Shown: positions 54,332 through 62,084, counted from the stretch's first letter. The stretch is 64,000 nt of DNA from an uncultured Clostridia bacterium (GCA_947365965.1 CANAZG010000001.1:1-64000); one strand, 5' to 3'. The notes: generated by a model from the sequence alone, not told the origin. Translations and numbers: made by a program.

Positions 54332-55471
54332 TCACAGCGGATACCGCTGTCCCAGCTTTTCGCTGTACTCCTCCCGGAACGCCCCATAGACCCCCTGGTC
54401 CAGGGCCTCCCGGATCCGCTCCATGAGCGTATTGTAGAACCAGAGGTTGTGCATCACCGCCAGACGCATGGCCAGCATCTCCTCCGCCTTGAACAGGTGG
54501 CGCAGGTAGGCCCGGGAGAAGCTGCGGCACACAGGGCAGCCGCACCCGCTGTCAATAGGCCGGTCGTCCAGCTTATACCGCTCGTTTTTGATGTTCATAG
54601 CGCCCTGCCACGTGAACAGCTTGCCGTGGCGGGCATTTCGGGCGGGCATGACGCAGTCGAAGAAGTCCACCCCCCGCCACACCGCCTCGATGATGTTGGA
54701 GGGCGTGCCCACCCCCATGAGGTACCGGGGCTTGTCCTCCGGCGCGTGGGGCAGCACTACGTCCAGAATGCGGTACATCACCGCCGTCTCCTCCCCCACC
54801 GCCAGTCCGCCGATGCCGTAGCCGTCGCAGTCCACCTTGGCGCTCTCCTCCATGCTCCACACCCGCAGGTCCTCGTAGGTGCCCCCCTGGTTGATGCCGA
54901 AGAGCATCTGGCCCGGGTTGAGGCAGTCCGGCTTGGCGCACAGCCGGTCGTGCTCGGCCTTGCACCGCTTCAGCCACCGCAGGGTGCGCTCGCAGGACTG
55001 CTTCACGTAGTCGTAGGGGGCCGGGTTCTCCACGCACTCGTCAAAGGCCATGGCGATGTCGCTGCCCAGGTTGGACTGGATCCGCATGGACTCCTCGGGT
55101 CCCATGAAGATGCGCCTGCCATCGATGTGGGAGGCGAAGGTCACGCCCTCCTCGGTGATCTTCCGCAGCCCCGCCAGGGAGAACACCTGGAAACCGCCGG
55201 AGTCGGTGAGGATGGGGCCCTGCCAGTCCATCATCCTGTGCAGCCCACCCAGGGCCCGCACCACGTCGTCCCCGGGCCGGAGGTGGAGGTGGTAGGTGTT
55301 GGACAGCTCGATCTGACATTTGAGATCCTTTAGGTCGTGGGCGCTGACGGCCCCCTTGATGGCTCCCTGGGTGCCCACGTTCATAAAAACCGGGGTCTGC
55401 ACCGGGCCGCCGTGGGCACAGGAAAAGAGGCCGCGCCGGGCGCGGCCCTCCTGCTTGATTACCTGAAACAT
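54332..55471 (-). CDS. tgt: tRNA-guanine transglycosylase (queuine tRNA-ribosyltransferase)
   Basis: Inserts preQ1/queuine at position 34 of GUN tRNAs. 379 aa from the ATG at 55471 (GAGGAG 7 nt upstream). Active-site region DSGGFQVFSLAGLRKITEEGV, second Asp in GVDFFDCVMPARNARHGKLFT, zinc site CGCPVCRSFSRAYLRHLF with the downstream His. Bacterial type by length. With queH at 17.8 kb it indicates a working queuosine pathway. Confidence 0.96.
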   Translation of the reverse strand: MFQVIKQEGRARRGLFSCAHGGPVQTPVFMNVGTQGAIKGAVSAHDLKDLKCQIELSNTYHLHLRPGDDVVRALGGLHRMMDWQGPILTDSGGFQVFSLAGLRKITEEGVTFASHIDGRRIFMGPEESMRIQSNLGSDIAMAFDECVENPAPYDYVKQSCERTLRWLKRCKAEHDRLCAKPDCLNPGQMLFGINQGGTYEDLRVWSMEESAKVDCDGYGIGGLAVGEETAVMYRILDVVLPHAPEDKPRYLMGVGTPSNIIEAVWRGVDFFDCVMPARNARHGKLFTWQGAMNIKNERYKLDDRPIDSGCGCPVCRSFSRAYLRHLFKAEEMLAMRLAVMHNLWFYNTLMERIREALDQGVYGAFREEYSEKLGQRYPL

Positions 55472-55493
55472 AGATGTACTCCTCAGCTCTGTA

Positions 55494-55592
55494 TTAAAAC
55501 CCGTATTCATAACCGGGGGTGGATATGCCTGCCGTCTCCAGATCTCCGGCCACCTTGGGGCCGATGTTGGGCAGGTCAGTCAGCTTTGTCAT
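55494..55592 (-). pseudogene. Truncated TfoX C-terminal-domain-like ORF
   Basis: A 32-codon frame starting MTKLTDLPNIGPKVAGDLE, which matches the start of stand-alone TfoX_C proteins (helix-hairpin, normally about 80-90 aa), but ending after AGISTPGYEYGF. The start lies inside the last codons of the upstream small gene (17-nt overlap). I infer a deleted remnant; a functional microprotein is less likely. Confidence 0.5.
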
Positions 55593-55797
55593 GGCTCTCC
55601 TCTCCGGCGCTAGACTGCCGGGGATCCTCCTCCAGCATACCGTCAAAGTATCCCTTGTTCTTGTCCTCACGCTGGTCCAGCCACTTGGCCAGCCGGGGCG
55701 TTACCCACAGCGCCCCGCCCACGATCACCAGGAACATCACCAGAAAAATCACCGGCGCGGCAGCATCGCTGACGCGGCCCTCCAGCATCGAGAGCAT
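55576..55797 (-). CDS. Small single-pass membrane protein
   Basis: 73 aa from the ATG at 55797 with GGAGG 7 nt upstream and a consensus promoter 35 bp before it. One membrane helix (AAPVIFLVMFLVIVGGALWV) followed by an acidic cytoplasmic tail (DQREDKNKGYFDGMLEEDP). Position next to tgt recalls yajC, but the sequence lacks the YajC motif (RPQ...), so I do not assign it. Function unknown. Confidence 0.75.
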   Translation of the reverse strand: MLSMLEGRVSDAAAPVIFLVMFLVIVGGALWVTPRLAKWLDQREDKNKGYFDGMLEEDPRQSSAGEESHDKAD

Positions 55798-55831
55798 TGA
55801 CAGGCCTCCTTTGTATATGGGGAATGGGGGT

Positions 55832-55860
55832 ATTATAGCCCGGCGGGGACATAATTGCAA
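55832..55860 (-). promoter_or_regulatory. Promoter of the small-membrane-protein/tgt unit
   Basis: On the minus strand: TTGCAA, 17-nt spacer, TATAAT, ending 35 bp before the ATG at 55797. Consensus -10 and ideal spacing. Confidence 0.8.
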
Positions 55861-56069
55861 GGGTTCCGGGAAATTTTGCGGAAAAATCGGGCACAGATGC
55901 AGCAGTCCCCCGGAGTGGATCAAACCGCTCCAGGGGATATTTTATTCACCAGCTTTCGCGGTTCCGTCCACCCCGCCTGCGATGAACATCGCGTCCCCGT
56001 TCCTCACGCTAGGCGTGAAACAGCCGGTTTTTGCATATTCATTCATCCTTATTCATCCGCATTCTACAC

Positions 56070-56102
56070 GAAAAAGGCGTGGCAGTCAAGGCTACCACGC
56101 CT
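56070..56102 (-). terminator. Terminator of the Phd/PIN toxin-antitoxin operon
   Basis: Stem AGGCGTGG / CCACGCCT with an interrupted 12-nt loop, followed on the minus strand by TTTTTCG, 9 nt after the PIN gene stop. Confidence 0.8.
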
Positions 56103-56110
56103 ATATCCTC

Positions 56111-56542
56111 TTACTCAGACTCGGACTCGATTGCGCCGATCAGGTGCAGAATTTGCGCTGGTGTTCTGACCTGCACGGGGCTGTCTGCTTTTAGGAGTCC
56201 CTGGTCTCCAGTGGCGATGTAGTCCGCATCTTCCCTCGCTGCGCAGACGGCAAGTACGGCATCCTCATAGTCGCTCATGGGGGTATTCAAGGCCATCGAG
56301 CAGGCATCTCCATCTACCGGCGCCACATCAAACATAGACAGGACATCGAAAATGGCTTCTCTTGCAGCCTGGTTGCCAATACCCTTTCTGGCCAAGTAGT
56401 ACAGGTCCGTGATGCTGTTCGCTGAAACAACTCCCGTTATCTTCTCTTCGGACACCGCCAGCATAAGCCTGAGAGCATCCTCCCGGCCCGGCCGGTTTAG
56501 GATCGTGTCCAGCAGAACGTTCGTGTCAAAAGCAACCTTCAT
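56111..56542 (-). CDS. PIN-domain toxin (VapC-like ribonuclease)
   Basis: 143 aa PIN domain: first acidic motif VAFDTNVLLDTILNRPGRE, central DLYYLARKG, and DYEDAVLAVCAAREDADYIATGD carrying the remaining metal-binding acids. Such proteins cleave RNA when freed from their antitoxin. Overlaps the antitoxin by 4 nt (ATGA), as expected for a type II pair. Target unknown. Confidence 0.9.
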   Translation of the reverse strand: MKVAFDTNVLLDTILNRPGREDALRLMLAVSEEKITGVVSANSITDLYYLARKGIGNQAAREAIFDVLSMFDVAPVDGDACSMALNTPMSDYEDAVLAVCAAREDADYIATGDQGLLKADSPVQVRTPAQILHLIGAIESESE

Positions 56543-56760
56543 CTCAGCCGCTCCTCTCTGACTTGCTCGGGGTCAAGGTCAAGCCCCTTCTCCGGGAACA
56601 GGCCGAGAAAGTGCTTGAACGCCTCCTTCTTTGCTTCCTTAGCTGTCACCAGTTTGGCAACCGCCTTACCGTTCTCGGTAATTATGATGTCTTGGCCATC
56701 CGCCATCGCGACATATTTATCCAAATCCGTTTTCAGTTCGGACATCGAAATGCGGGTCAT
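56539..56760 (-). CDS. Phd/YefM-type antitoxin
   Basis: 73 aa from the ATG at 56760 with AAAGGAG 8 nt upstream. N-terminal DNA-binding fold with ISMSELKTDLDKYVAMADGQDIIITENGKAVAKLV, C-terminal charged tail (DLDPEQVREERLR) that would wrap the toxin. Phd-fold antitoxins do pair with PIN toxins in Clostridia. Confidence 0.88.
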   Translation of the reverse strand: MTRISMSELKTDLDKYVAMADGQDIIITENGKAVAKLVTAKEAKKEAFKHFLGLFPEKGLDLDPEQVREERLR

Positions 56761-56914
56761 ACTAATCACTCCTTTTTTCACTTGGACTCTCGTGTCATTT
56801 GTACAGCAGGGCGAATCCCAACAGTGTCGAAGATCACCGCTTTGAGCAATTCAGCCCATTACCGAACATCCTTCCGGGGTGCAGCGGCCAAGCCGCCGCA
56901 CCTCAAAGTTTTGG

Positions 56915-57193
56915 TCAAAACAAGTCGCTGTGGGTTCCCGTTCGTATCAGTTTCAGAATGAGGGTGTCTCGGTACACCTTGTAGACCAGCAGCCAGTCTG
57001 GCTCAATATGGCACTCGCGCATATCCTTGTAATTCCTGGAGTTAGTCAGATCGTGGTCGCGATACTTCTCAGGCAGGGGCTTCTCAGCTTGCAGGATTCC
57101 TACTACCTCCTCCAGCTTTCGGGGATCACACCCCCGCTTGACCGCCAGCTTGTAGTCCCGCTTAAACTGGCTCGTATACTCAAGTTTAAGCAT
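56915..57193 (-). CDS. YafQ/RelE-family mRNA interferase toxin
   Basis: 92 aa: YTSQFKRDYKLAVKRGCDPRKLEEV, KYRDHDLTNSRNYKDMRECHIEPDWLLVYK and a C-terminal LIRTGTHSDLF, the YafQ pattern including the catalytic C-terminal His (THSDLF). Ribosome-dependent mRNA cleavage is the family activity. Overlaps its antitoxin by 8 nt. Confidence 0.92.
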   Translation of the reverse strand: MLKLEYTSQFKRDYKLAVKRGCDPRKLEEVVGILQAEKPLPEKYRDHDLTNSRNYKDMRECHIEPDWLLVYKVYRDTLILKLIRTGTHSDLF

Positions 57194-57452
57194 TGAGGGT
57201 CTCCATCATCTCTGCCACACTGTCAAATGGTCCGTGCATATGCTCCTCGTTTTCAGCGTTATCCATGGCCTTTAGTGTTGTTTCGTTTGGGAGTTCCCGC
57301 CGGATGGTGAACGGGATACTGCGCTCGTAGATAGACTGCTTCAAGAAAATATTGATGGCTGTAGATAGGTCCATCCCGAAATCTGCAAATAACTCTTGTG
57401 CTTTCGCCTTCACTTCGGAATCAATAGAAATGCTTGTCGAAACTTTTGCCAT
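57186..57452 (-). CDS. RelB/DinJ-family antitoxin
   Basis: 88 aa from the ATG at 57452 (AAGGAG upstream; the ORF-track GTG three codons earlier is too close to it). Ribbon-helix-helix N-terminus VSTSISIDSEVKAKAQELFADFGMDLSTAINIFLKQSI, toxin-binding C-terminus. Preceded by a consensus promoter and palindromic operator, consistent with autorepression. Confidence 0.92.
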   Translation of the reverse strand: MAKVSTSISIDSEVKAKAQELFADFGMDLSTAINIFLKQSIYERSIPFTIRRELPNETTLKAMDNAENEEHMHGPFDSVAEMMETLNA

Positions 57453-57481
57453 ATAGCTCACTCCTTCTTGTTGTTTATATA

Positions 57482-57509
57482 ATTATAACACATTTTGCCT
57501 CAATGTCAA
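57482..57509 (-). promoter_or_regulatory. Promoter of the DinJ-YafQ operon
   Basis: On the minus strand: TTGACA, 16-nt spacer, TATAAT, 30 bp before the antitoxin ATG. Confidence 0.85.
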
Positions 57510-57529
57510 TATAATATACACATATTATA
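57510..57529. promoter_or_regulatory. Palindromic operator next to the DinJ-YafQ promoter
   Basis: TATAATAT-ACAC-ATATTATA, perfect 8-bp arms, directly adjoining the -35 box. Expected binding site for the ribbon-helix-helix antitoxin; inference from position and symmetry. Confidence 0.6.
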
Positions 57530-57537
57530 ACAAAATA

Positions 57538-57557
57538 GAGCCGGGTTTCCCCGGCTC
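57538..57557 (-). terminator. Terminator of the 88-aa orphan gene
   Basis: GAGCCGGG / CCCGGCTC stem with a 4-nt loop, 7 nt after the stop at 57565, followed on the minus strand by TATTTTGTT. Confidence 0.8.
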
Positions 57558-57564
57558 CACTTGC

Positions 57565-57831
57565 TCAGTCTTCGGTTTTCAAGGTGCGCCGCCGCACATC
57601 GTTCACGGCGTAGATGGCATCCACAACGCGGCAGTCGCCGTCCAGCAGATCCAAGTGATTCGCCGCCCGGTCAACAGCCTCCTGGATGGCGTAGAAGGTG
57701 CTGACGGCCATGTCTGCCTGCTCCCGGCTCTCCGGCTCCACGTTCAGGTCCAGGAACGCCTTCTCGTAGGCAAACAGGAGGGACTTCGCCCTCTCAATGC
57801 TGGTCATCGCTTCAATCAGATTCTGGTTCAT
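57565..57831 (-). CDS. Hypothetical protein, mobile-element associated
   Basis: 88 aa, predicted all-helical, acidic (IERAKSLLFAYEKAFLDLNVEPESREQADMAV). I know similar short proteins from Clostridia prophages and conjugative elements but no function. It has its own terminator. Nothing else distinctive. Confidence 0.65.
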   Translation of the reverse strand: MNQNLIEAMTSIERAKSLLFAYEKAFLDLNVEPESREQADMAVSTFYAIQEAVDRAANHLDLLDGDCRVVDAIYAVNDVRRRTLKTED

Positions 57832-58168
57832 AGCTCTTGCTCCTCTTCATGTATTTGCGCCCATCCACCGGATGTAAGAGCTTCAAAATCTGACCGATAT
57901 TGTGTGGGGAGCTTTACGGCCCAGTGTGAACGTCTGGGCATTCGCCCTTTAGCTTCCCGTCTTATTCTTCTGTTTGGGCCTCCATGAAGCGGGCCAGCGT
58001 CTCATCTGCCTCCTCAATCGTTCCCTCCAAGCAGTCCTCAAAGACATACGGGCTGTCCTTCGTTATCGAAAAAGGGCGCCCTGCATCCGATGCGCCCCTT
58101 TTCGTTATTGTATCACGTCATTCTGTTGTTGTGAAGTCCAGATATGCGCTAGAATCGCCGTACAGCGT
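57832..58168. other. Gap with a start-less open fragment and a terminator hairpin
   Basis: 337 bp. On the minus strand a 40-codon open stretch without ATG/GTG/TTG start ends at 57962 (reading FEDCLEGTIEEADETLARFM), probably the 3' remnant of a deleted gene. A strong hairpin lies at 58068-58103. The ORF-track entries here are shadows. Confidence 0.45.
58068..58103. terminator. Terminator-like hairpin
   Basis: AAAAAGGGCGC pairs with GCGCCCCTTTT around a short loop, with T-runs on both strands. Lies 65 bp after the stop at 58169 and would end transcription of the two small minus-strand genes. Confidence 0.6.
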
Positions 58169-58372
58169 TCAGAGCGTGTTCTCTTCACTTCCGGGTGTAG
58201 TTGGGTGGTCTTTGTGTTGACGGCCGTACACGGGCTCTATGGCGGCCGTACAGGGCCCGTCAAGTATAGCTTGTTCTGCCGGGGTAAAACGCAGGGTGGC
58301 CGAGAGATTTCCTTTCAGCCCGACAGATAGCTTGCCAACGCCCGGCCACTGGAATTTGAGCTGCTCATCCAT
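58169..58372 (-). CDS. Hypothetical small protein, prophage-type
   Basis: 67 aa starting MDEQLKFQWPGVGKLSVGLK; its ATG overlaps the stop of the upstream gene (ATGGATGA). Not recognised. The longer ORF-track start (58588) runs antiparallel through the upstream gene and is unlikely. Confidence 0.6.
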   Translation of the reverse strand: MDEQLKFQWPGVGKLSVGLKGNLSATLRFTPAEQAILDGPCTAAIEPVYGRQHKDHPTTPGSEENTL

Positions 58373-58676
58373 TGCCAGCCTCCAGCAACTGTCCCAGGCT
58401 GCAAAAATCATCTGGCTGGACCGATGGCCAGTCCCCTTTATGGATTGAGCAAAACAGCCCCTTTCCGTTTGACCCGATGCAATCTTTGCTGTGGGCGCAT
58501 TCCTTGCAGTAACAGGCGCCGGCGGCATGAACCGGGTCGGCACTCGGCCACTCTTCTCGCAATGCTTTGGCAAGCCATTCCGTTCCACGCAAAAATTGTG
58601 TTATGTCCTCCCCAGGCTTAAATAGGTCTTCCGGCAGTCTGATTTCGTCTACCTCGTCAATATCAATCAGCTTCAT
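58365..58676 (-). CDS. Small cysteine-rich protein, prophage-type
   Basis: 103 aa (ATG at 58676; an alternative ATG lies 5 codons upstream). N-terminus MKLIDIDEVDEIRLPEDLF; the C-terminal half has a CYCKECAHSKDCIGSNGKG cluster plus CSIHKGDWPSV and FCSLG, which could bind zinc. Proteins with this CxxC...C...C layout are common small genes in Clostridia prophages. Function unknown. Confidence 0.65.
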   Translation of the reverse strand: MKLIDIDEVDEIRLPEDLFKPGEDITQFLRGTEWLAKALREEWPSADPVHAAGACYCKECAHSKDCIGSNGKGLFCSIHKGDWPSVQPDDFCSLGQLLEAGNG

Positions 58677-58699
58677 TTTCCGTACCCACATCTTCCGGC

Positions 58700-59137
58700 T
58701 TGGGGAACATCAGATCGCCGAGCGAGACACTCGGCGATTTGCGGGAAATCATATTGGGAAGCTATCTCAAGGGGAGTTCGATCCGGGACATCCAGAAGGC
58801 GATTCAGGAGACCTACAACACATCGAAGCGAAAAGCCCAGCTCCTGGCCCGCGACCAGGTGGCCACGCTGAACGCCCAGCTTACGAAGGCTCAGCAGACG
58901 GACGCCGGTTGCAAGAAATACAGGTGGTCGGATTCGCGTGACGGTCGCGTCAGGGATTGCCACAAGGCACTCGACGGGAAGGTTTTCAGTTGGGATGACC
59001 CGCCGGAGATGTGGTACGAGACAAAGCGAGGCCGAGTATACACTGGCCGCAGGTGCCACCCCGGAGAAGACTATTGCTGCCGGTGTGTGGCGATCCCGGT
59101 ATTTGACCTCGAAAGCATCGACGTTCCGATGAAGTAG
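58700..59137 (+). pseudogene. C-terminal fragment of a phage head morphogenesis protein (SPP1 gp7 / Mu F-like)
   Basis: 145 codons from a TTG. Contains the gp7 C-terminal core: ETYNTSKRKAQLLARDQVATLN, SDSRDGRVRDCHKALDGKVFSWDDPP and GRRCHPGEDYCCRCVAIPVF. Full-length relatives are 300 aa or more; the N-terminal half is missing and the frame is closed by a stop at 58640, within the antisense neighbour. No portal or terminase gene precedes it. I therefore read it as a deletion remnant. Confidence 0.8.
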
Positions 59138-59150
59138 GAGGTCGAGACCT

Positions 59151-59333
59151 GTGAAGAACAAGGAGCGAATCAAGGTTTTTGCCAAAATTGAGAACGGGCG
59201 AACGGTCTGCATCTGCAAGAGTGATAGGAAATGCTGCGGAAGGCAGGACTGTTCGCCCGAAATCGTTGAGAGAGACCGGTTCGCTGGATGGGAGGATACC
59301 TTCCGCCGTGACCGGTACGGAAAAAGCAGATAG
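59151..59333 (+). CDS. Small cysteine-containing protein
   Basis: 60 aa, GTG start with AGGAGG upstream. Contains CICKSDRKCCGRQDC, a possible metal-binding cluster, and a basic C-terminus. Fourteen nt after the gp7 fragment, in the phage cassette. Function unknown. Confidence 0.6.
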   Translation: MKNKERIKVFAKIENGRTVCICKSDRKCCGRQDCSPEIVERDRFAGWEDTFRRDRYGKSR

Positions 59334-59345
59334 GCGGTGAGCACT

Positions 59346-59435
59346 ATGGATAGATGTGCATTCGCAAGGAGCCGAGATGCCCCGGACATTATACAACCGG
59401 CACCGATTTTCGAGGAAAGGGAGGATGAACCGTGA
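59346..59435 (+). CDS. Possible 29-aa phage ORF
   Basis: ATG frame MDRCAFARSRDAPDIIQPAP ending with a TGA that overlaps the next GTG start (CCGTGAAG). The stop-start overlap and fit between neighbours are the only support. Confidence 0.3.
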   Translation: MDRCAFARSRDAPDIIQPAPIFEEREDEP

Positions 59436-59761
59436 AGAACGCCTACGCGATCAGCAGCATTGCGAGACAGCTTGGCAAGGTGGCTGAGAAGATCGACAGC
59501 CTTGCGATGGGGGTGCAGGACACAGAGCGGGGCGCATCGGACGTGTCCGAGGTGTACCAAGGTCTTCTGCTCGATGAGGTCGAACACGCCCAGATCTTGA
59601 CGCTGGAGCTCACGAGGCTGACCACCGAAAGTACCGGCGAGGACGGATCGAGCAATGCTGACGGTGACGGCAGCGCCTTCGGCCCCGGTGAGCTGACCGC
59701 CGAAAAGACCGGCGAGAACGGTGACGGCGGCGACAACGGGCAGCCCGAGGAAGACAAGTGA
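59432..59761 (+). CDS. Hypothetical phage protein with helical N-terminus and acidic glycine-rich tail
   Basis: 109 aa, GTG start behind AGGGAGG. Residues 1-70 look helical/coiled (ISSIARQLGKVAEKIDSLAMG, LLDEVEHAQILTLELTRLT); the last 40 are acidic and low complexity (GDGGDNGQPEEDK). Sits before the capsid-maturation gene. Could be a minor head or scaffolding factor; no family recognised. Confidence 0.6.
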   Translation: MKNAYAISSIARQLGKVAEKIDSLAMGVQDTERGASDVSEVYQGLLLDEVEHAQILTLELTRLTTESTGEDGSSNADGDGSAFGPGELTAEKTGENGDGGDNGQPEEDK

Positions 59762-59801
59762 CCCCGGAAGCCTGGAATACTCCGAGAAGGGGGGCGGGTC
59801 T

Positions 59802-60839
59802 ATGGAGAAGGCCCCAAAATTAACCCGTGTGATTCGCCTGGACAGCCTGCCGCTTGGCCAGGCGTATTTCACGCCCGAAGGCTACCTGAAGGACAGGCCC
59901 ATCCTGACCAGTACGGGTATCTTCGAGTATAAAAAGCGTAACGATGGTGTCCTGTCTCCCGAGGAGCTCGCCAAGGCCATTGAGGAGTACAAGGCCCGCC
60001 GTGCCCAGCGCCTCTCCGCCAAGGCCGACGAGGGTGCGGCCGCCGCTGATCCCGCTCCTGCGGCCGATCCCGTTGAGCCTGCCGCTCAGGACGGGGAAGA
60101 TCCCGTCATCGCTCCCGCCGGCCAGGAGCCCGCTACCGTTGAGGAGAAGGTGGCTATGGTCAAGGACCGCCGCGACCGCCGCGATGAGGAGGGCGACCCC
60201 GCCAACCTTGAGGGGGCGAACGGCGTGATCGCAAAGCAGGATGGCGACATGGACATCCTGTTCGACATCATCGACACCCTGCTCGCACAGAAGGCATTCG
60301 ATGAGTGCGGCGGGGATCCTGCCGCAAAGGGCGATGGCGTTTGCCCCGAGTGCGGCCAGGACCCCTGCACCTGCCACAAGGGTGACGGCGACGGCGAGGG
60401 CGACCCCACTGAGCCCAAGACGGACGGCGACGACGATCCCATCCCGACTGCGACCCCGGCGGACGTTGTGCCCGGTGCGGTCATGAACGCTGACAGCGTT
60501 GATGCCATCGTGCGTCAGCGCGTCCAGGTCGGCGTGGTCGGCTCCATGCTGCACTTGGACGGTATTGAGGGCATGAACCTGCCCGCCGCCAAGGTAGCCA
60601 TTATCAAGGCGGTTCGGCCTGGGATTCGTCTTGACGGCAAGAGTGCCGCATATGTGAACGCCATGTTCGATTGTGCGGTTGCTGATGTCCAGACCCGGTC
60701 CCGTAAGGATACCGGCTACCAGAAGCAGCAGATGTTCAATCGCGATTCCGCCCGGGACACCGGCGATGGGGCGTCAGCCAGCGCTCGGCGGCAGGCCATG
60801 ATTGAGCGCCGCCAGAACAGAACGAAGGAGGATAAGTAA
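59802..60839 (+). CDS. DUF2213-type phage head maturation/scaffold protein
   Basis: 345 aa from the ATG at 59802 (GAGAAGGGGGG upstream). The N-terminus PLGQAYFTPEGYLKDRPILT followed by STGIFEYKKRNDG resembles the start of DUF2213 prohead proteins. The middle is Ala/Pro/Asp/Glu-rich, scaffold-like, and contains a short cysteine cluster CPECGQDPCTCHK (about 180-192). The C-terminal 120 residues (PADVVPGAVMNADSVDAIVR onwards) are structured. It lies directly before the cement and capsid genes. Confidence 0.72.
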   Translation: MEKAPKLTRVIRLDSLPLGQAYFTPEGYLKDRPILTSTGIFEYKKRNDGVLSPEELAKAIEEYKARRAQRLSAKADEGAAAADPAPAADPVEPAAQDGEDPVIAPAGQEPATVEEKVAMVKDRRDRRDEEGDPANLEGANGVIAKQDGDMDILFDIIDTLLAQKAFDECGGDPAAKGDGVCPECGQDPCTCHKGDGDGEGDPTEPKTDGDDDPIPTATPADVVPGAVMNADSVDAIVRQRVQVGVVGSMLHLDGIEGMNLPAAKVAIIKAVRPGIRLDGKSAAYVNAMFDCAVADVQTRSRKDTGYQKQQMFNRDSARDTGDGASASARRQAMIERRQNRTKEDK

Positions 60840-60840
60840 G

Positions 60841-61335
60841 ATGAGTGCTCAGACCAGATACGGCTACTCTACCCCGATTGGTGTCGCCGGCGGTATCGTT
60901 GACTTGGCACCTCACGCCATCGACACGTTCCTGAACGAGGAAGATCCCGGTGTCCTCCGGTTCGGTGTGGGTGTTGTTCGGGGCAGCAAGCCCGGCATCA
61001 ACATCGCCCTGCCCGCCGAGGGTGCCACCCCCACCACGTTTGAGGGCATCACCACCAATAACCGCACCACCGAATACGACCTGGATGGTAAGCTGCACGT
61101 CCGCAATGGCGCTGCTGTCGGTGTCATGCGCTATGGCAAGATCTATGGCCGTGTCGCTGAGGGCATTGAGCCCTCCTATGGCGATGTTGTCCATCTGGTT
61201 ACTTCCGGCGATGAAGCTGGCTGCTTCACCACCGAGGCTGATGGTAACGTCGCCATCAAGGCCCGCTTCATCGGCGGCGTGGACAAGAGTGCCCAGATTG
61301 CGGCCATTGAGCTGTTCAACCAGGCGCAGCAGTAA
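60841..61335 (+). CDS. Phage structural cement (capsid decoration) protein, Gp24-like
   Basis: 164 aa starting MSAQTRYGYSTPIGVAGGIVD. Contains the cement-protein pattern VLRFGVGVVRG, FEGITTNNRTTEYDLDGKLH, MRYGKIYGRVAEGIEPSYGD and VTSGDEAGCFTTEADGN. These proteins stabilise the capsid surface and are encoded just before the major capsid gene, as here. Apparently intact. Confidence 0.82.
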   Translation: MSAQTRYGYSTPIGVAGGIVDLAPHAIDTFLNEEDPGVLRFGVGVVRGSKPGINIALPAEGATPTTFEGITTNNRTTEYDLDGKLHVRNGAAVGVMRYGKIYGRVAEGIEPSYGDVVHLVTSGDEAGCFTTEADGNVAIKARFIGGVDKSAQIAAIELFNQAQQ

Positions 61336-61353
61336 GAGAAGGAGGGATTGAAA

Positions 61354-62007
61354 ATGGCTAGAATCAAGCACCTGCACTATGATAGCGCCGAGATGCGAAC
61401 GCTGAAGCAGTCCTCCATCCCCGCCGCCATCATGGCATCCGAGGGCACCCACTTTGACAGTGCCGAGGATGCCTCTGTGTTTTTTGCCAGGGAACTCGAC
61501 CATGTCAAGGCTCAGTCCTACGATGTCGAGTACCCTGAGCTCACCGCCCTGCACCTGTTCCCGCAGACCTCCGAGGCTGACCCTGGCGCGGAGACCATCA
61601 CCTACTACACCTATGACAAGGAAGTTACGATGGCCCTCGGGTCCCACATCGTTTCTGGCTATGGTGACGACACGTTCGTCGTGATCGACCCAAACGGTGA
61701 CGGCATCACCAAGAGGGTCGGATGTGACGGCGAGATCGTCAGAAGCGTCAGCCCTGACGATACCTATGTCATCAAGATCACGGTCTTGCAGACCTCCGAC
61801 AGCAACAGCTTCCTTCAGAACAAGTTCAATCAGGACCAGAAGACCGGGGATGGTATGTTCCCGGTGCTCATCAAGGATCTGCGGGGTGGCATGGTATTCA
61901 GCTCCGACGCCGGGTGGGCCGTCAAACCTTCGTCCCGGCAGTTCAGCAAGGAGTCCCAGAACCGCGAGTGGGAGATCCACACCGGCTCTGGCATTCTGAA
62001 CGAGTAA
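61354..62007 (+). pseudogene. In-frame chimera: N-terminus of major capsid protein joined to tail-tube protein
   Basis: 217 codons from the ATG at 61354 (GGAGG 8 nt upstream). Residues 1-89 match the start of DUF2184 major capsid proteins (MARIKHLHYDSAEMRTLKQS, PELTALHLFPQTSEADPGAE). From about residue 90 the frame is a DUF3277-type tail-tube protein (EVTMALGSHIVSGYGDDTF, LQTSDSNSFLQNKFNQD, KPSSRQFSKESQNREWEI). The join at 61612-61630 falls in TYDKEVTMA, where both families have similar residues. Most of the capsid gene, the connector genes and the sheath must have been deleted. Confidence 0.75.
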
Positions 62008-62084
62008 ACCGGAAATTGAGGGGCCGCCTGTGGTAGGCGGCCCCTCCTGCATACTGCGTAATGAATACGAGGGGGCTATTTCGC

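Larger units (their letters stand above)
55798..56110. other. Gap between core genome and accessory region
   Basis: 313 bp without a gene. It holds the 55797-gene promoter, an imperfect hairpin CCCCCGGAGTGG..CCGCTCCAGGGG (55915-55940), a short palindrome TCACGCTAGGCGTGA near 56007, AT-rich TATTCATTCATCCTTATTC, and the toxin-gene terminator. Core-type gene content ends and toxin-antitoxin/phage content begins here; I could not identify a duplicated attachment core. Confidence 0.6.

Noticed and set aside
55798-56110. Prophage attachment site between core and accessory DNA
   Set aside because: Short palindromes and AT-rich sequence are present, but I found no matching core duplicated further right and no integrase or tRNA in the window.
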